52,869 nucleotides of DNA from an uncultured Oscillibacter sp. (GTDB lineage Bacteria > Bacillota > Clostridia > Oscillospirales > Oscillospiraceae). This document shows, one piece after another, positions 32,474-40,852 of this stretch. Positions within the stretch are counted from its first letter, which is position 1; the number at the start of each line of letters is the position of its first letter. The notes below the pieces were generated by a model that was given only the letters and a program-made list of their open reading frames with translations, was not told where the DNA came from and did no database searches. A program made the position numbers and the translations under genes. Location of the stretch: positions 1 to 52,869 of the forward strand of contig NZ_CAJULS010000004.1 in assembly GCF_910587525.1 (NCBI RefSeq). The letters run 5' to 3'.

Positions 32474-34522
32474 TCAGTTCAGCGTATCCGCCGCCTGGGC
32501 GAAGAGCTCCGCAATCCGCTCCGCCACGGCGGGGCAGGTTTTGAGCTCCGGGTCGGCGGCCAGCAGCTCCTCCGCCGCGGTCTGGGCCTCTTTCAAAAGA
32601 CCGGCGTCACAGCCGATGTCGGCGATCCGCAGGCCCGGCAGGCCGTGCTGCCGCTGGCCGAAGAAGTCTCCAGGGCCCCGGAGCCGCAGGTCCTCCTCGG
32701 CGATCCTGAATCCGTCGGAGGTTTTTGTCATGACCTTCAGCCGCTGCCGGGTCTCCTCATTTCGGTTGTCGGAGACCAGCACGCAGTAGGACTGGTGCTG
32801 CCCCCGGCCCACCCGGCCCCGCAGCTGGTGAAGCTGGCTCAGGCCGAACCGCTCCGCGTTCTCAATAATCATCAGCGAGGCGTTGGGTACGTCCACGCCC
32901 ACCTCGATGACGGTGGTGGACACCAGCACATCCGATTCATGGGCCGCGAAGGCGGACATCACCGCCTCCTTTTCCTTGGGCTTCATCTTTCCGTGGACGA
33001 AAGCAATCCGCAGGTCCGGCAGGGCCTGGGTCTGCAGCATTTGGGCGTACTCCGTCACGGCCTTGCGCTCGTCGGGGACCTCCTCGCTCTCCGACACTAT
33101 AGGGCAGACCACGTAGGCCTGCCGCCCCTCCGATACCTGCCTGCGGATGAAGCCGTACAGCCGGGGGTGGTAGCTGCCGGGGACGGCGTAGGTCTCCACT
33201 GCCCGCCGCCCGGGGGGCAGCTGGTCGATGACCGACACGTCCAGATCCCCGTACAGGATCAGCGCCAGCGTCCGGGGAATGGGCGTGGCGGACATGACCA
33301 GAGTATGGGGGTGCCGGCCCTTGGCGATCAGCGCCGCCCGCTGGCCCACGCCGAAGCGGTGCTGCTCGTCCGTCACCACCAGGCCCAGGTCCGCGTACTC
33401 CACAGTGCCGGTGATGAGGGCGTGGGTGCCGATGGCAAAGTCGATCTCTCCTGCCGCCAGCTGGGCGGAAATGGATTTTTTCGCCCTGGCCGGGGTGGAG
33501 CCGGTGAGCAGGGCGCACCGGATGCCCAGGGAATCCAGCAGGGGGGACAGCCCCTTGTAGTGCTGCTGGGCCAGGATCTCCGTGGGGGCCATCAGGGCCG
33601 CCTGACGGCGGTTTTTTACGGCGTAATACACGCAGGCGGCGGCCACCATGGTCTTGCCGGAGCCCACGTCCCCCTGGCACAGGCGGTTCATGGGCGCGCC
33701 GGAGGCCATATCCGCCAGGGCTTCATCTATGCACCGGCGCTGGGCGGCAGTCAGTGTAAAGGGAAGAGCCTTGTAAAAAACCTCCATGTCCACGGCGGCG
33801 CAGGGGGGGACGGATACCGTCACCCGGCGCTCTCGCAGGCGCTGGAGGCCGATGGCGAAGAGGAACAGCTCCTCAAAGGCCAGCCGCCGCCGGGCGAGGT
33901 CCAGGGTTTCCGGAGAGGTTGGAAAGTGGATGTTTTCAAAGGCGAAGCCCGCGTGGCACAGCTGGTGGTTCCGGCGGACGCTGTCCGGCAGGACGTCCGG
34001 CAGAATGGCGGCGCAGGCGTCCAGTCCCTGGCGGATGGACCGCCGCAGTACCAGCTGGCTGACCCCGGCGGTGAGGGGGTACACGGGCACGATGCGCCCC
34101 GTGACCTCCCGCCGCCCTTCCGGCTCCACCACTGGGGAGATCATCTTCCGCCGGGAGCCCCGGCCCTCGGCCCGGCCGTAAAAAACGTAGGTCTCTCCGG
34201 GATGGAGATTGTTTTTGAGCCACGTCTGGTTGAAGAAGGTGACGTCCAGAACTCCGGTCTCGTCCACCGCCCGGAGCTTCACCAGCTCCATGCCCTTCCG
34301 GACCCGGGTGACGGTGGGCGCGGCGGCCGCCATGGCCGCGCAGCAGGCGGGCCCGTCCTCCGGCAGCTCCGCGATGGAGCGGAGGACCGTGCGGTCCTCG
34401 TACCGCCGGGGGAACCAGGAGATCAGATCCCGCAGGGTGCGGATGTCCAGCTTTGCCAGGGCCTTGGCCCGCTGTTCGCCGATGCCCTTGATGTACCGCA
34501 CGTCTGTTGCGAGGTCCGCCAT
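32474..34522 (-). CDS. recG: ATP-dependent DNA helicase RecG
   Basis: A 682-residue helicase that reverses stalled forks. The wedge domain is the first ~150 residues, with VRYIKGIGEQRAKALAKLDI and later YVFYGRAEG. The motor domains show GDVGSGKTMVAAACVYY (Walker A), TDEQHRFGVGQR (DEQH motif II) and MSATPIPRTLAL. The rest is conserved: STTVIEVGVDVPNA, HQLRGRVGRG and DGFRIAEEDLRLRGPGDFFG, cited in parts. ATG 34522 has AGGAAGG; the further upstream open frame overlaps the sigma gene region and is rejected. Family length (680-690) fits. Confidence 0.97.
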   Translation of the reverse strand: MADLATDVRYIKGIGEQRAKALAKLDIRTLRDLISWFPRRYEDRTVLRSIAELPEDGPACCAAMAAAAPTVTRVRKGMELVKLRAVDETGVLDVTFFNQTWLKNNLHPGETYVFYGRAEGRGSRRKMISPVVEPEGRREVTGRIVPVYPLTAGVSQLVLRRSIRQGLDACAAILPDVLPDSVRRNHQLCHAGFAFENIHFPTSPETLDLARRRLAFEELFLFAIGLQRLRERRVTVSVPPCAAVDMEVFYKALPFTLTAAQRRCIDEALADMASGAPMNRLCQGDVGSGKTMVAAACVYYAVKNRRQAALMAPTEILAQQHYKGLSPLLDSLGIRCALLTGSTPARAKKSISAQLAAGEIDFAIGTHALITGTVEYADLGLVVTDEQHRFGVGQRAALIAKGRHPHTLVMSATPIPRTLALILYGDLDVSVIDQLPPGRRAVETYAVPGSYHPRLYGFIRRQVSEGRQAYVVCPIVSESEEVPDERKAVTEYAQMLQTQALPDLRIAFVHGKMKPKEKEAVMSAFAAHESDVLVSTTVIEVGVDVPNASLMIIENAERFGLSQLHQLRGRVGRGQHQSYCVLVSDNRNEETRQRLKVMTKTSDGFRIAEEDLRLRGPGDFFGQRQHGLPGLRIADIGCDAGLLKEAQTAAEELLAADPELKTCPAVAERIAELFAQAADTLN

Positions 34523-34555
34523 CACAATCCCGCCTTCCTGAAAAATTCTGGTTCC

Positions 34556-34583
34556 ATTATAATCAAATTTTGAAAACTTGCAA
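34556..34583 (-). promoter_or_regulatory. Sigma-A-type promoter of recG
   Basis: On the minus strand TTGCAA (34578-34583) and TATAAT (34556-34561) are 16 nt apart, leaving about 30 nt to the recG ATG. It diverges from the ECF sigma gene. Confidence 0.7.
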
Positions 34584-34639
34584 AGAACTTTGTAACGAAT
34601 TCCCAAATTCCCCGTCCTATGCACGAAGGAGGTGAGGAG

Positions 34640-35113
34640 ATGCCCGATTTTGAGGAGATCTACCGGCTGTATTTTGCCGACGTATACAAATATATCCTGG
34701 CCTTGAGCCGGAACGAGGCCGTGGCGGAGGAGGTGACCCAGGAGACCTTCTTCCGGGCCCTCTCCACCATCGGCACTTTCCGGGGGGACTGCCAGCTGCG
34801 GGTCTAGCTGTGCCAGATCGCCCGAAACCGGTACATGGACCTCTGCCGGGAGCGGCGGCGGTTCCGGGATCGTGAGGAGGAGCCGGTGGCCGCTGGCATT
34901 GAGGAGGGTTTCGCCGACCGGGACACCGCCAAACGGCTCCACGCGCTTCTCCACGTCCTGCCGGAGCCCTACAAGGAGGTCTTCTCCCTGCGGACCTTCG
35001 GGGAGCTGTCCTTTGCCCACATCGGGGAATTGTTCCAGAAGAGCGAGAGCTGGGCCCGGGTGACCTACTTCCGGGCCCGGCAGAAATTGAAGGAGGGATT
35101 GGATGAACTGTAG
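34640..35113 (+). pseudogene. ECF-type RNA polymerase sigma factor, interrupted by an in-frame TAG
   Basis: The gene reads MPDFEEIYRLYFADVYKYIL, AEEVTQETFFRALSTIGTFR (sigma region 2), then GDCQLRV, a TAG at 34805-34807, and continues in the same frame with LCQIARNRYMDLCRERRRF and region 4 (LPEPYKEVFSLRTFGELSFA, ... IGELFQKSESWARVTYFRAR). By family the stop position is normally Trp (VWLCQIA), so one base change TGG to TAG explains it. The whole is about 158 codons, the correct ECF size. ATG 34640 follows AAGGAGGT. The downstream anti-sigma gene is intact and overlaps the end by 11 nt. Unless TAG is read through, the sigma factor is dead. Confidence 0.85.
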
Positions 35114-35825
35114 AATCGTACAGGACCTGCTGCCGCTGTACCACGACGGCGTGTGCTCGGACGAAAGCCGGGCGGCGGTGGAGGCGCACCTGGCGGGCTG
35201 TGAGGACTGCCGCCGGATGCTGGCGGACATGGACGCGCCCCTGCCGGCGGCGGAGGGAAAAAAGACGGAAAATGCCGCCGCGGCAGTAAAAAAAATCGCC
35301 GGAGAGTGGAGACGGAGAAAATGGAGGGCATGGCTGAGGGGGGCCGCCGCCGCCGCGCTGGCCTGCGCCCTGGCGGCAGGACTGTGGGTCCTGGCGACGC
35401 AGTGGACGGTCTTCCCGGTGGACCCGGCGAAGATTCAGGTGACAGACCTCCGTCAGCTCTCCGACGGGCGGATTTTGTATCACTTCCGTATTGATGACGA
35501 CCGGACTCTCCATACAGTCCGCTGGGAGTTTGGCGAGGACGGCGATGTCTGGCTCCTGCCTAAGCGGGCTCTGTATACGGAAAAGCGGGACGAATACTTG
35601 TCTATGGCGGACTTTGACCAGGTACTGAGTATTCCGGAGCTGAACGCCTGGGCTCAGGGCAACGGCGTGGATATGGAAACTGTCCGGATCTGGTACGGCC
35701 AGGGAGAAGACCGCGTTCTCCTTTGGGAGGAGGGCATGGAGCTGCCCGCCGCCAACCAACGCGACGAGGAGACATACGGCTTCAACGCAGAGAGCGCCGC
35801 ATACTGGTCCACCCGCCGCAGCTGA
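35103..35825 (+). CDS. Membrane-anchored anti-sigma factor with zinc-finger (zf-HC2)
   Basis: A 240-residue partner of the ECF sigma factor. The N-terminal zf-HC2 motif is intact: CRIVQDLLPLYHDGVCSDES then HLAGCEDCRRML (the HxxxCxxC of ASD domains). A membrane helix is near 75-99 (WLRGAAAAALACALAAGLWV). The outer part of about 130 residues has no known motif. ATG 35103 overlaps the sigma stop. By family it holds the sigma factor at the membrane until a signal. With the sigma gene broken it may be orphaned. Confidence 0.88.
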   Translation: MNCRIVQDLLPLYHDGVCSDESRAAVEAHLAGCEDCRRMLADMDAPLPAAEGKKTENAAAAVKKIAGEWRRRKWRAWLRGAAAAALACALAAGLWVLATQWTVFPVDPAKIQVTDLRQLSDGRILYHFRIDDDRTLHTVRWEFGEDGDVWLLPKRALYTEKRDEYLSMADFDQVLSIPELNAWAQGNGVDMETVRIWYGQGEDRVLLWEEGMELPAANQRDEETYGFNAESAAYWSTRRS

Positions 35826-35943
35826 CAGAAAAAAGACTGAGCCCCAAAAAGCCTCGTCCCGGCAACCGCCCCCCGCAACCTCCAGGAGTGGAGGGGGGTG
35901 TGTGCGGGGGGAACGAAGGTTCCCCCTGCGCCATTTCAATCAT

Positions 35944-35995
35944 GGATACATAAAAGAAGCCCCGGGCTTTGGCCCGGGGCTTCTTTTATGTATCC
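35944..35995. terminator. Perfect 24-bp palindromic bidirectional terminator
   Basis: Arms 35944-35967 and 35972-35995 pair perfectly, loop TTTG. The core is GCCCCGGGC-type, flanked inside the stem by AAAAGAA and its complement TTCTTTT. Both strands therefore show a GC stem plus T-tract. It separates the convergent anti-sigma and ferredoxin genes. Another hairpin, GGGGGAAC-GAAG-GTTCCCCC, is at 35907-35926. The 118 nt between 35826 and 35943 hold nothing else. Confidence 0.9.
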
Positions 35996-35999
35996 TCGA

Positions 36000-36173
36000 T
36001 TATTCCTCGGGGACGATGGCGCCGTTGGGGCAGGTGTCGCAGCAGGAACCGCAGTCCAGGCAAGCGGCAGCGTCGATGACGTAAGCGTCATCGCCCTGGC
36101 TTATGGCGCCGGCGGGGCAGGCGTCCGCGCAGGAACCGCAGCTGACACAGGCAGAAGTAATCTTGTAGGCCAT
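36000..36173 (-). CDS. 2[4Fe-4S] ferredoxin
   Basis: A 57-residue bacterial-type ferredoxin with two clusters: CVSCGSCADACPAGAI (first CxxCxxCxxxCP) and CLDCGSCCDTCPNGAI (second). It is a soluble low-potential electron carrier in the anaerobic metabolism of clostridia. ATG 36173 follows GGAGG by 8 nt; five codons further upstream is another open start that I reject. Alone, with its own promoter. Confidence 0.97.
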   Translation of the reverse strand: MAYKITSACVSCGSCADACPAGAISQGDDAYVIDAAACLDCGSCCDTCPNGAIVPEE

Positions 36174-36202
36174 GGGAAGCACCTCCATTAGAATTTACGT
36201 TC

Positions 36203-36230
36203 ATTGTAGCACAGAATTTCAAAAATGCAA
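36203..36230 (-). promoter_or_regulatory. Promoter of the ferredoxin gene
   Basis: On the minus strand TTGCAT (36225-36230), 16 nt, TACAAT (36203-36208). It leaves about 25 nt to the ferredoxin ATG. The rest up to 36331 is AT-rich and unassigned. Confidence 0.65.
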
Positions 36231-36331
36231 GAGGAATGTTAAAAAGGTAACGTGAAATTTTTGAAAAATTCCCGAAAACAATCCAAAACAGAGTTTGCTA
36301 AAGCTAACCGTTCACAATTTGTTTTCAAATT

Positions 36332-36348
36332 AGTCAAAGAAAGTCAAA
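36332..36348 (+). promoter_or_regulatory. CtsR operator 1 (upstream of -35)
   Basis: AGTCAAAGAAAGTCAAA fits the CtsR tandem heptad consensus (A/GGTCAAA-NAN-A/GGTCAAA). It lies 9 nt upstream of the ctsR -35 box. Confidence 0.85.
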
Positions 36349-36357
36349 AATAACCTC

Positions 36358-36385
36358 TTGACATTTGCGCGGTCTGTGCTATACT
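36358..36385 (+). promoter_or_regulatory. Sigma-A promoter of ctsR-mcsA-clpC
   Basis: TTGACA (36358-36363), 16-nt spacer, TATACT (36380-36385). It is flanked on both sides by CtsR boxes, so CtsR would repress it in unstressed cells. Confidence 0.85.
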
Positions 36386-36399
36386 GGCATCAGAACAAA

Positions 36400-36422
36400 G
36401 GTTAAAGAAAGTCAAAGTCAAA
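36400..36422 (+). promoter_or_regulatory. CtsR operator 2 (in the transcript leader)
   Basis: GGTTAAAGAAAGTCAAA at 36400-36416, followed directly by a third half GTCAAA (to 36422). It lies 15-40 nt downstream of the -10 box, so it can block start or elongation. Confidence 0.8.
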
Positions 36423-36450
36423 ATGAACTTACGGAAAGAGATGGTGTCCC

Positions 36451-36903
36451 ATGGGAATTACCGATCTGATCGCCGGCTTCCTCCAGGACAGCCTGGACGA
36501 GGCGGAAAACGGTGTGCTGGAAATCCAGCGCAGTGACCTGGCCCAGCGGTTCAACTGCGTGCCCAGCCAGATCAACTACGTGATGAGTACCCGCTTTTCC
36601 CCGGAACGGGGCTACATCGTGGAGAGCCGCCGGGGCGGCAACGGGTACATCCGCATCACCCGGGTGCGGGTGGACCGGCAGACGCTTTTGATGCACGTCA
36701 TCAACACGCTTGGAGAGGCGGTGGACCTGCCTTCCGCCCGGGCGATTCTGGGCAATCTGGCCCAGTCCGGAGCGGTGGAGGAGGACATCTGCCGGGCCCT
36801 GGCGGCGGCGGTGAACGACAAAGCACTTTCCGCCGTGCCCCGGGAGCTGCGGGACCAGGTCCGCGCCGCTATTATGAAACAGGTGCTGATTCTCCAGGTA
36901 TAG
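36451..36903 (+). CDS. ctsR: Class III stress-gene repressor CtsR
   Basis: A 150-residue repressor of clp genes. Family features: the helix-turn-helix with LAQRFNCVPSQINYVMSTRF, the glycine wing ESRRGGNGYIRITR (the heat-sensing tetraglycine-like loop), and the C-terminal helical domain. The start is ATG 36451; the region before it has AAAGAGATGG rather than a strong Shine-Dalgarno. In Bacillus McsB phosphorylates CtsR at arginines, but mcsB is not present here, so inactivation must happen otherwise (heat or McsA). Confidence 0.97.
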   Translation: MGITDLIAGFLQDSLDEAENGVLEIQRSDLAQRFNCVPSQINYVMSTRFSPERGYIVESRRGGNGYIRITRVRVDRQTLLMHVINTLGEAVDLPSARAILGNLAQSGAVEEDICRALAAAVNDKALSAVPRELRDQVRAAIMKQVLILQV

Positions 36904-36970
36904 CGCCCGTTCTTTGGAATCGTTTGAAAGGTATCAAAAATATATTGTATATAGCAGGAGGTATTTGATT

Positions 36971-37462
36971 ATGAAATGCGAGAATTGCGGTAAGAATGAA
37001 GTTACCTTTGTTTACCAGAGCAATATCAACGGCCATGTGGAGGAGAAGCACCTGTGCGCGGAGTGCGCCGAGAAATTGGGCTACACCCAGCGGGTGGCGG
37101 CCCAGCATCAGCGGATGATGCAGGGCTTTAACAGCCTCTTTAACGGCGGCATACTGGAGGACTTCTTCTCCCCCATGCCCGGCCTGCTGAACCGGCGGGG
37201 CTGGTTGCTGGAGGACCCCTTTGACGACTTCTTTGCCGATATGCCCGCCCTGGGCCCGGCGAAGCAGGAGACGCCGGAGAAGCGGGATGGCCTGGTAGAC
37301 CGGGAAGAGCAGGGCCGCTTTGCCCGGATGCGGCAGATGAACGCCCTGCGGATGGAGATGAAGAAGGCCGTCCGCCAGGAGGACTTTGAGCGGGCCGCCC
37401 AGCTGCGGGACGAGATCCACGCCCTGGAGGCGGAGCACAAGGAGGACGGGGCGGCCCAGTGA
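36971..37462 (+). CDS. mcsA: McsA (UvrB/UvrC-motif zinc-binding modulator)
   Basis: A 163-residue protein. Two CxxC zinc pairs are at the N-terminus (KCENCGKN ... LCAECAEKLG), then a phenylalanine/proline-rich linker, and a C-terminal UVR coiled coil (ALRMEMKKAVRQEDFERAAQ, cited in part) as in McsA. It helps ClpC and CtsR regulation. ATG 36971 has a clear CAGGAGG before it. It is the gene between ctsR and clpC. The usual next gene, mcsB, is missing; clpC follows after 36 nt. Confidence 0.95.
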   Translation: MKCENCGKNEVTFVYQSNINGHVEEKHLCAECAEKLGYTQRVAAQHQRMMQGFNSLFNGGILEDFFSPMPGLLNRRGWLLEDPFDDFFADMPALGPAKQETPEKRDGLVDREEQGRFARMRQMNALRMEMKKAVRQEDFERAAQLRDEIHALEAEHKEDGAAQ

Positions 37463-37498
37463 GCCGCTCCGAGACGGAGGAAAGGAAGACAAAAGATT

Positions 37499-39955
37499 AT
37501 GAATGAGAATAAATTTACCCCCAGGGCAGAGGCGGCCCTGCGGCTGAGCCAGGAGGCGGCGGGAGACCTGGGCCACGGATACGTGGGCACGGAGCACCTG
37601 CTGCTGGGTCTCCTCCGGGAGGAGGGCGGCGTGGCTCACGAAGTCCTGACCGAGGCGGGCCTCACCGCCGGTATGGTGGCGGAGATCATCAAAAAGAGCG
37701 TGGGCGCGGGCCTGCCCGGCGGCAACCCCGCCCAGGGTCTGACCCCCCGGGCCAAGCGGGTGGTGGAGATCGCCATGGAGGACTCCGTCCGGGGCGGCTG
37801 CAATTATATCGGCACGGAGCACCTGCTGGCGGGTATCCTGCGGGAGGGCAACAACATGGCCGTCCGCATTCTGCGCACCGCCGGTGTGGACGCCCGGGGC
37901 CTGTACAGCGCCCTCATGCGCAAGCTCAGTGAGCAGCCCCGGGGCAAGGCCGGGGAGGCCAGAGGTTCCGGCGCCTCCCGGGACGAGGGAGGCAAGGGGA
38001 AAAACCTCCGGGAGTTCACCCGGGACCTGACCGCCGATGCCCGGGCGGGGAGGCTGGACCCGGTGATCGGCCGGGACGAGGAGATCCAGCGAATGATCCA
38101 GATTCTCTCCCGCCGCACCAAGAACAACCCCTGCCTGATTGGAGAGCCCGGCGTGGGCAAAACCGCCCTGGCGGAAGGGCTGGCCCGGAAAATTGTTTTG
38201 GGGGACGTGCCCGAGGACCTGCTGGACAAGCGCATCCTCTCCCTGGACCTTTCCGGCATGGTGGCGGGCACCAAGTACCGGGGCGAATTTGAAGAGCGCA
38301 TTAAAAAGACGCTGGAGGAGGTCCGGCGCTCCGGCGATGTGATTCTCTTCATTGACGAGCTTCACACCATTGTGGGCGCTGGCAGCGCCGAGGGGGCGGT
38401 GGATGCCGCCAACATCATCAAACCCGCCCTGGGCCGGGGGGAGATTCGGGTCATTGGCGCCACTACACTGAACGAGTACCGGAAGTATATCGAGAAGGAC
38501 GCCGCTCTGGAGCGCCGGTTCCAGCCGGTGCAGGTGGGTGAGCCCAGCCGGGAGGCGTCTCTGGAGATTTTGAAGGGTCTGCGGGAGAAGTACGAGCAGC
38601 ACCACAAGCTCCAGATCACCGACGAGGCTCTGGAGGCCGCCGTGAGCCTCTCTGCCCGGTATATCAACGACCGCTTCCTGCCGGACAAGGCCATCGACCT
38701 GATGGACGAGGCGGCCAGCCGGGTGCGGATGGAGACGGAGGAGCCCTCCGAGGAGCTCAAGAGCCTGGAGGAGAAGATTGCCGCCCTGACAAAGGACAAG
38801 GAGGCCGCCATCGCACGGCAGGACTATGAGACCGCCGCTCAGCTGCGGGACATTGAGCGGAACTATCAGGAGCAGGTGGACATGGAGCGGGACAAGCGCA
38901 AAAAGAGCAGCGCGGAGCACCGCCCTGTCACCGGCGAGGATATCGCCGCGGTGGTCTCCGGCTGGACCGGCATCCCCATCACCCGGATGACCGAGGACGA
39001 GGGAGCACGCCTGCTGCGGATGGAGGAGACGCTCCACCAGCGTGTGGTGGGCCAGGATGAGGCTGTCCAGGCCGTGGCCCGGGCCATCCGCCGGGGACGG
39101 GTGGGGCTGAAGGACCCCAAGCGCCCCACCGGTTCCTTCCTCTTCCTGGGGCCCACCGGCGTAGGCAAGACGGAGCTGTGCAAGTCCCTGGCGGAAGCCA
39201 TGTTCGGCGACGAGACCGCCATGATCCGCATCGACATGTCCGAGTATATGGAGCGGCACACGGTCTCCCGCCTCATCGGCTCCCCCCCGGGCTACGTGGG
39301 CCACGAGGAGGGCGGCCAGCTCACCGAGAAGGTCCGCCGCAAGCCCTACTCCGTAATTCTCTTTGACGAGATCGAAAAGGCCCATGAGGACGTGTGGAAC
39401 GTACTGCTCCAGATTCTGGACGACGGCCGCATCACCGACTCCCAGGGCCGCACCGTGGACTTCAAGAACGCGGTGATTGTCATGACCAGCAACATCGGCG
39501 CAAAACGCCTCACCGCCGCCGGCGGAAAGCTGGGCTTCTCTGCCGGTAAGGAGGACGAGACCCAGGATGCGGAGCGCCAGTTCCAGCAGGCCCGGGAGGC
39601 GGTGCTGGGGGAGCTGCGGCAGACATTCCGCCCGGAGTTTTTGAACCGGATCGACGATATCATCGTCTTCCGCTCTCTCACGGAGGAGGACATTCGGGAG
39701 GTGGCCCGCAGAATGCTGCGCACCGTCTCCGCCCGGATGGAGGCCATGGGCGTTCACCTGGACGCCAGCGAGGAGGCCGTGGCGGAGCTGGCCCGGGAGG
39801 GCTTCGATCCCAAGTACGGCGCACGCCCCCTGCGGCGGGCCATCCAGAGCCGGGTGGAGGATGCCGTGGCCGAAAAGCTCCTGGACGGCACGTTGAAGGC
39901 CGGGGATACGGCAAAGCTCACCGTGGAGGACGAGAAGCTTCTGGTGACGAAATAA
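37499..39955 (+). CDS. clpC: ATP-dependent unfoldase ClpC
   Basis: An 818-residue AAA+ chaperone that delivers proteins to ClpP. The N-domain has two Clp repeats (residues 1-145: NKFTPRAEAALRLSQEAAGD then GGCNYIGTEHLLAGILR). First P-loop GEPGVGKTALAEG near 216; a UVR/M domain near 420-455 (EAAIARQDYETAAQLRDIER); second P-loop GPTGVGKTELCKSLAEA near 550; the VGF-like loop and the end FDPKYGARPLRRAIQSRVED near 775-794. Length (810-820) fits. ATG 37499 with GAAAGG before it. It is under CtsR control with ctsR and mcsA. Confidence 0.97.
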   Translation: MNENKFTPRAEAALRLSQEAAGDLGHGYVGTEHLLLGLLREEGGVAHEVLTEAGLTAGMVAEIIKKSVGAGLPGGNPAQGLTPRAKRVVEIAMEDSVRGGCNYIGTEHLLAGILREGNNMAVRILRTAGVDARGLYSALMRKLSEQPRGKAGEARGSGASRDEGGKGKNLREFTRDLTADARAGRLDPVIGRDEEIQRMIQILSRRTKNNPCLIGEPGVGKTALAEGLARKIVLGDVPEDLLDKRILSLDLSGMVAGTKYRGEFEERIKKTLEEVRRSGDVILFIDELHTIVGAGSAEGAVDAANIIKPALGRGEIRVIGATTLNEYRKYIEKDAALERRFQPVQVGEPSREASLEILKGLREKYEQHHKLQITDEALEAAVSLSARYINDRFLPDKAIDLMDEAASRVRMETEEPSEELKSLEEKIAALTKDKEAAIARQDYETAAQLRDIERNYQEQVDMERDKRKKSSAEHRPVTGEDIAAVVSGWTGIPITRMTEDEGARLLRMEETLHQRVVGQDEAVQAVARAIRRGRVGLKDPKRPTGSFLFLGPTGVGKTELCKSLAEAMFGDETAMIRIDMSEYMERHTVSRLIGSPPGYVGHEEGGQLTEKVRRKPYSVILFDEIEKAHEDVWNVLLQILDDGRITDSQGRTVDFKNAVIVMTSNIGAKRLTAAGGKLGFSAGKEDETQDAERQFQQAREAVLGELRQTFRPEFLNRIDDIIVFRSLTEEDIREVARRMLRTVSARMEAMGVHLDASEEAVAELAREGFDPKYGARPLRRAIQSRVEDAVAEKLLDGTLKAGDTAKLTVEDEKLLVTK

Positions 39956-39960
39956 GTGAA

Positions 39961-39988
39961 AGGGCCGGAGGCGTAAGCCTCCGGCCCT
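39961..39988. terminator. Terminator between clpC and the convergent gene
   Basis: A 12-bp perfect stem (39961-39972 / 39977-39988) with GTAA loop. The T-tract is short on both sides (CTGTC on plus; TTTCACTTATTT on minus). It serves convergent clpC and the anti-sigma-like gene. Confidence 0.75.
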
Positions 39989-39991
39989 CTG

Positions 39992-40852
39992 TCAATCCTG
40001 ATACCGGACGAATACCCGGTAGTCCGGCCCCTTCAGCCCGCTCCAGTAGTTGCGCAGCAGCAGGATGTCCGGCTCCGCCGGATTGGCCAGCACCTGTTGT
40101 CCTGGGAGGCCGCTGCTGCCAAGCTCCGATGTGGGAACGGCGTCATGGCCGTCGAACACCGTTTTCCCCACCGGCTCAAAGCCCTCCGGCAGTTCCTTGA
40201 GAACACTGCTGTAGGGGACGGCGTCGTACCGGGCCTGGTCCTCCGGGGATACCTCCGTCTGATAGGGAAGGTAGTAAGTGTCATTCAGAAAAACGTAAAT
40301 TGTCTCCTGATATCGAATCAGAGTCAGCCCCCGGAGAACCTCCTCCACATAGCGGACATAGGCCATGTAAAATTCCTGTGTCTGCTGGTTGTAGCACTCC
40401 TGATAGATATAAACCCATTCCGGGTGTTCCGGGCTGGTGTAGTAAGGGAGCGGTTCGTCATGATAGCTGACGGCGGTCTCCCCGGCATAGGAGAATCCCT
40501 CCGGGCACTCCGCGGAGTGCTCAAACCAGCCGGAGATCACGTAGGTTACACCATCCACTGTCAGACTGGGCGCGCCCATGCCGGAGCCAGCGGGATCGGC
40601 GGCTGTTCCGCTGTCCGCTGTGATACCGCCCTCAGCAGGTATCTCGCTGTCCGCCGGAGAACTGTCCCCAAGGGGCTGGGTGTAAGCGGGAGGCGGCAGC
40701 AGTCTGAAAGCCAGCAGCGCAAGGCCCAGGCACGCCGCAAGACCTGCCGCCCGCCGCCAGCTCCGCCGCAAAGCGGCAGGCCTGGGCGCGGCCTCCCGGA
40801 CAAACTCCTCCCGAATCTCTCCCATAGCATATAAAAGCTGTTCCGCGCTCAT
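39992..40852 (-). CDS. Probable sigma-factor-associated membrane protein (anti-sigma candidate)
   Basis: A 286-residue protein encoded after the ECF sigma gene and overlapping it as ATGA. The first 35 residues are hydrophilic (MSAEQLLYAMGEIREEFV), then one membrane helix (near 35-52, GLAACLGLALLAFRLLPP), an Ala/Asp/Ser-rich linker, and an outer part from about 95 with many Tyr (PEWVYIYQECYNQQTQEFYM). No zf-HC2 cysteines are seen. By position and layout it is probably the anti-sigma or sensing partner; no catalytic motif found. The N-terminal stretch AEQLLYAMGEIREEFV resembles other Firmicute partners that bear this layout (inference). Confidence 0.7.
   Translation of the reverse strand: MSAEQLLYAMGEIREEFVREAAPRPAALRRSWRRAAGLAACLGLALLAFRLLPPPAYTQPLGDSSPADSEIPAEGGITADSGTAADPAGSGMGAPSLTVDGVTYVISGWFEHSAECPEGFSYAGETAVSYHDEPLPYYTSPEHPEWVYIYQECYNQQTQEFYMAYVRYVEEVLRGLTLIRYQETIYVFLNDTYYLPYQTEVSPEDQARYDAVPYSSVLKELPEGFEPVGKTVFDGHDAVPTSELGSSGLPGQQVLANPAEPDILLLRNYWSGLKGPDYRVFVRYQD

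Noticed and set aside
32423..34573. 716-codon plus-strand frame across recG
   Set aside because: RecG motifs are intact on the minus strand.
34805..34807. TAG in the sigma gene as a pyrrolysine codon
   Set aside because: No sign of pyl genes here, the place is Trp in relatives, and a simple point mutation suffices.
36872..39757. 961-codon open frame on the minus strand across mcsA and clpC
   Set aside because: It is a mirror of GC-rich coding DNA; clpC has every expected motif on the other strand.
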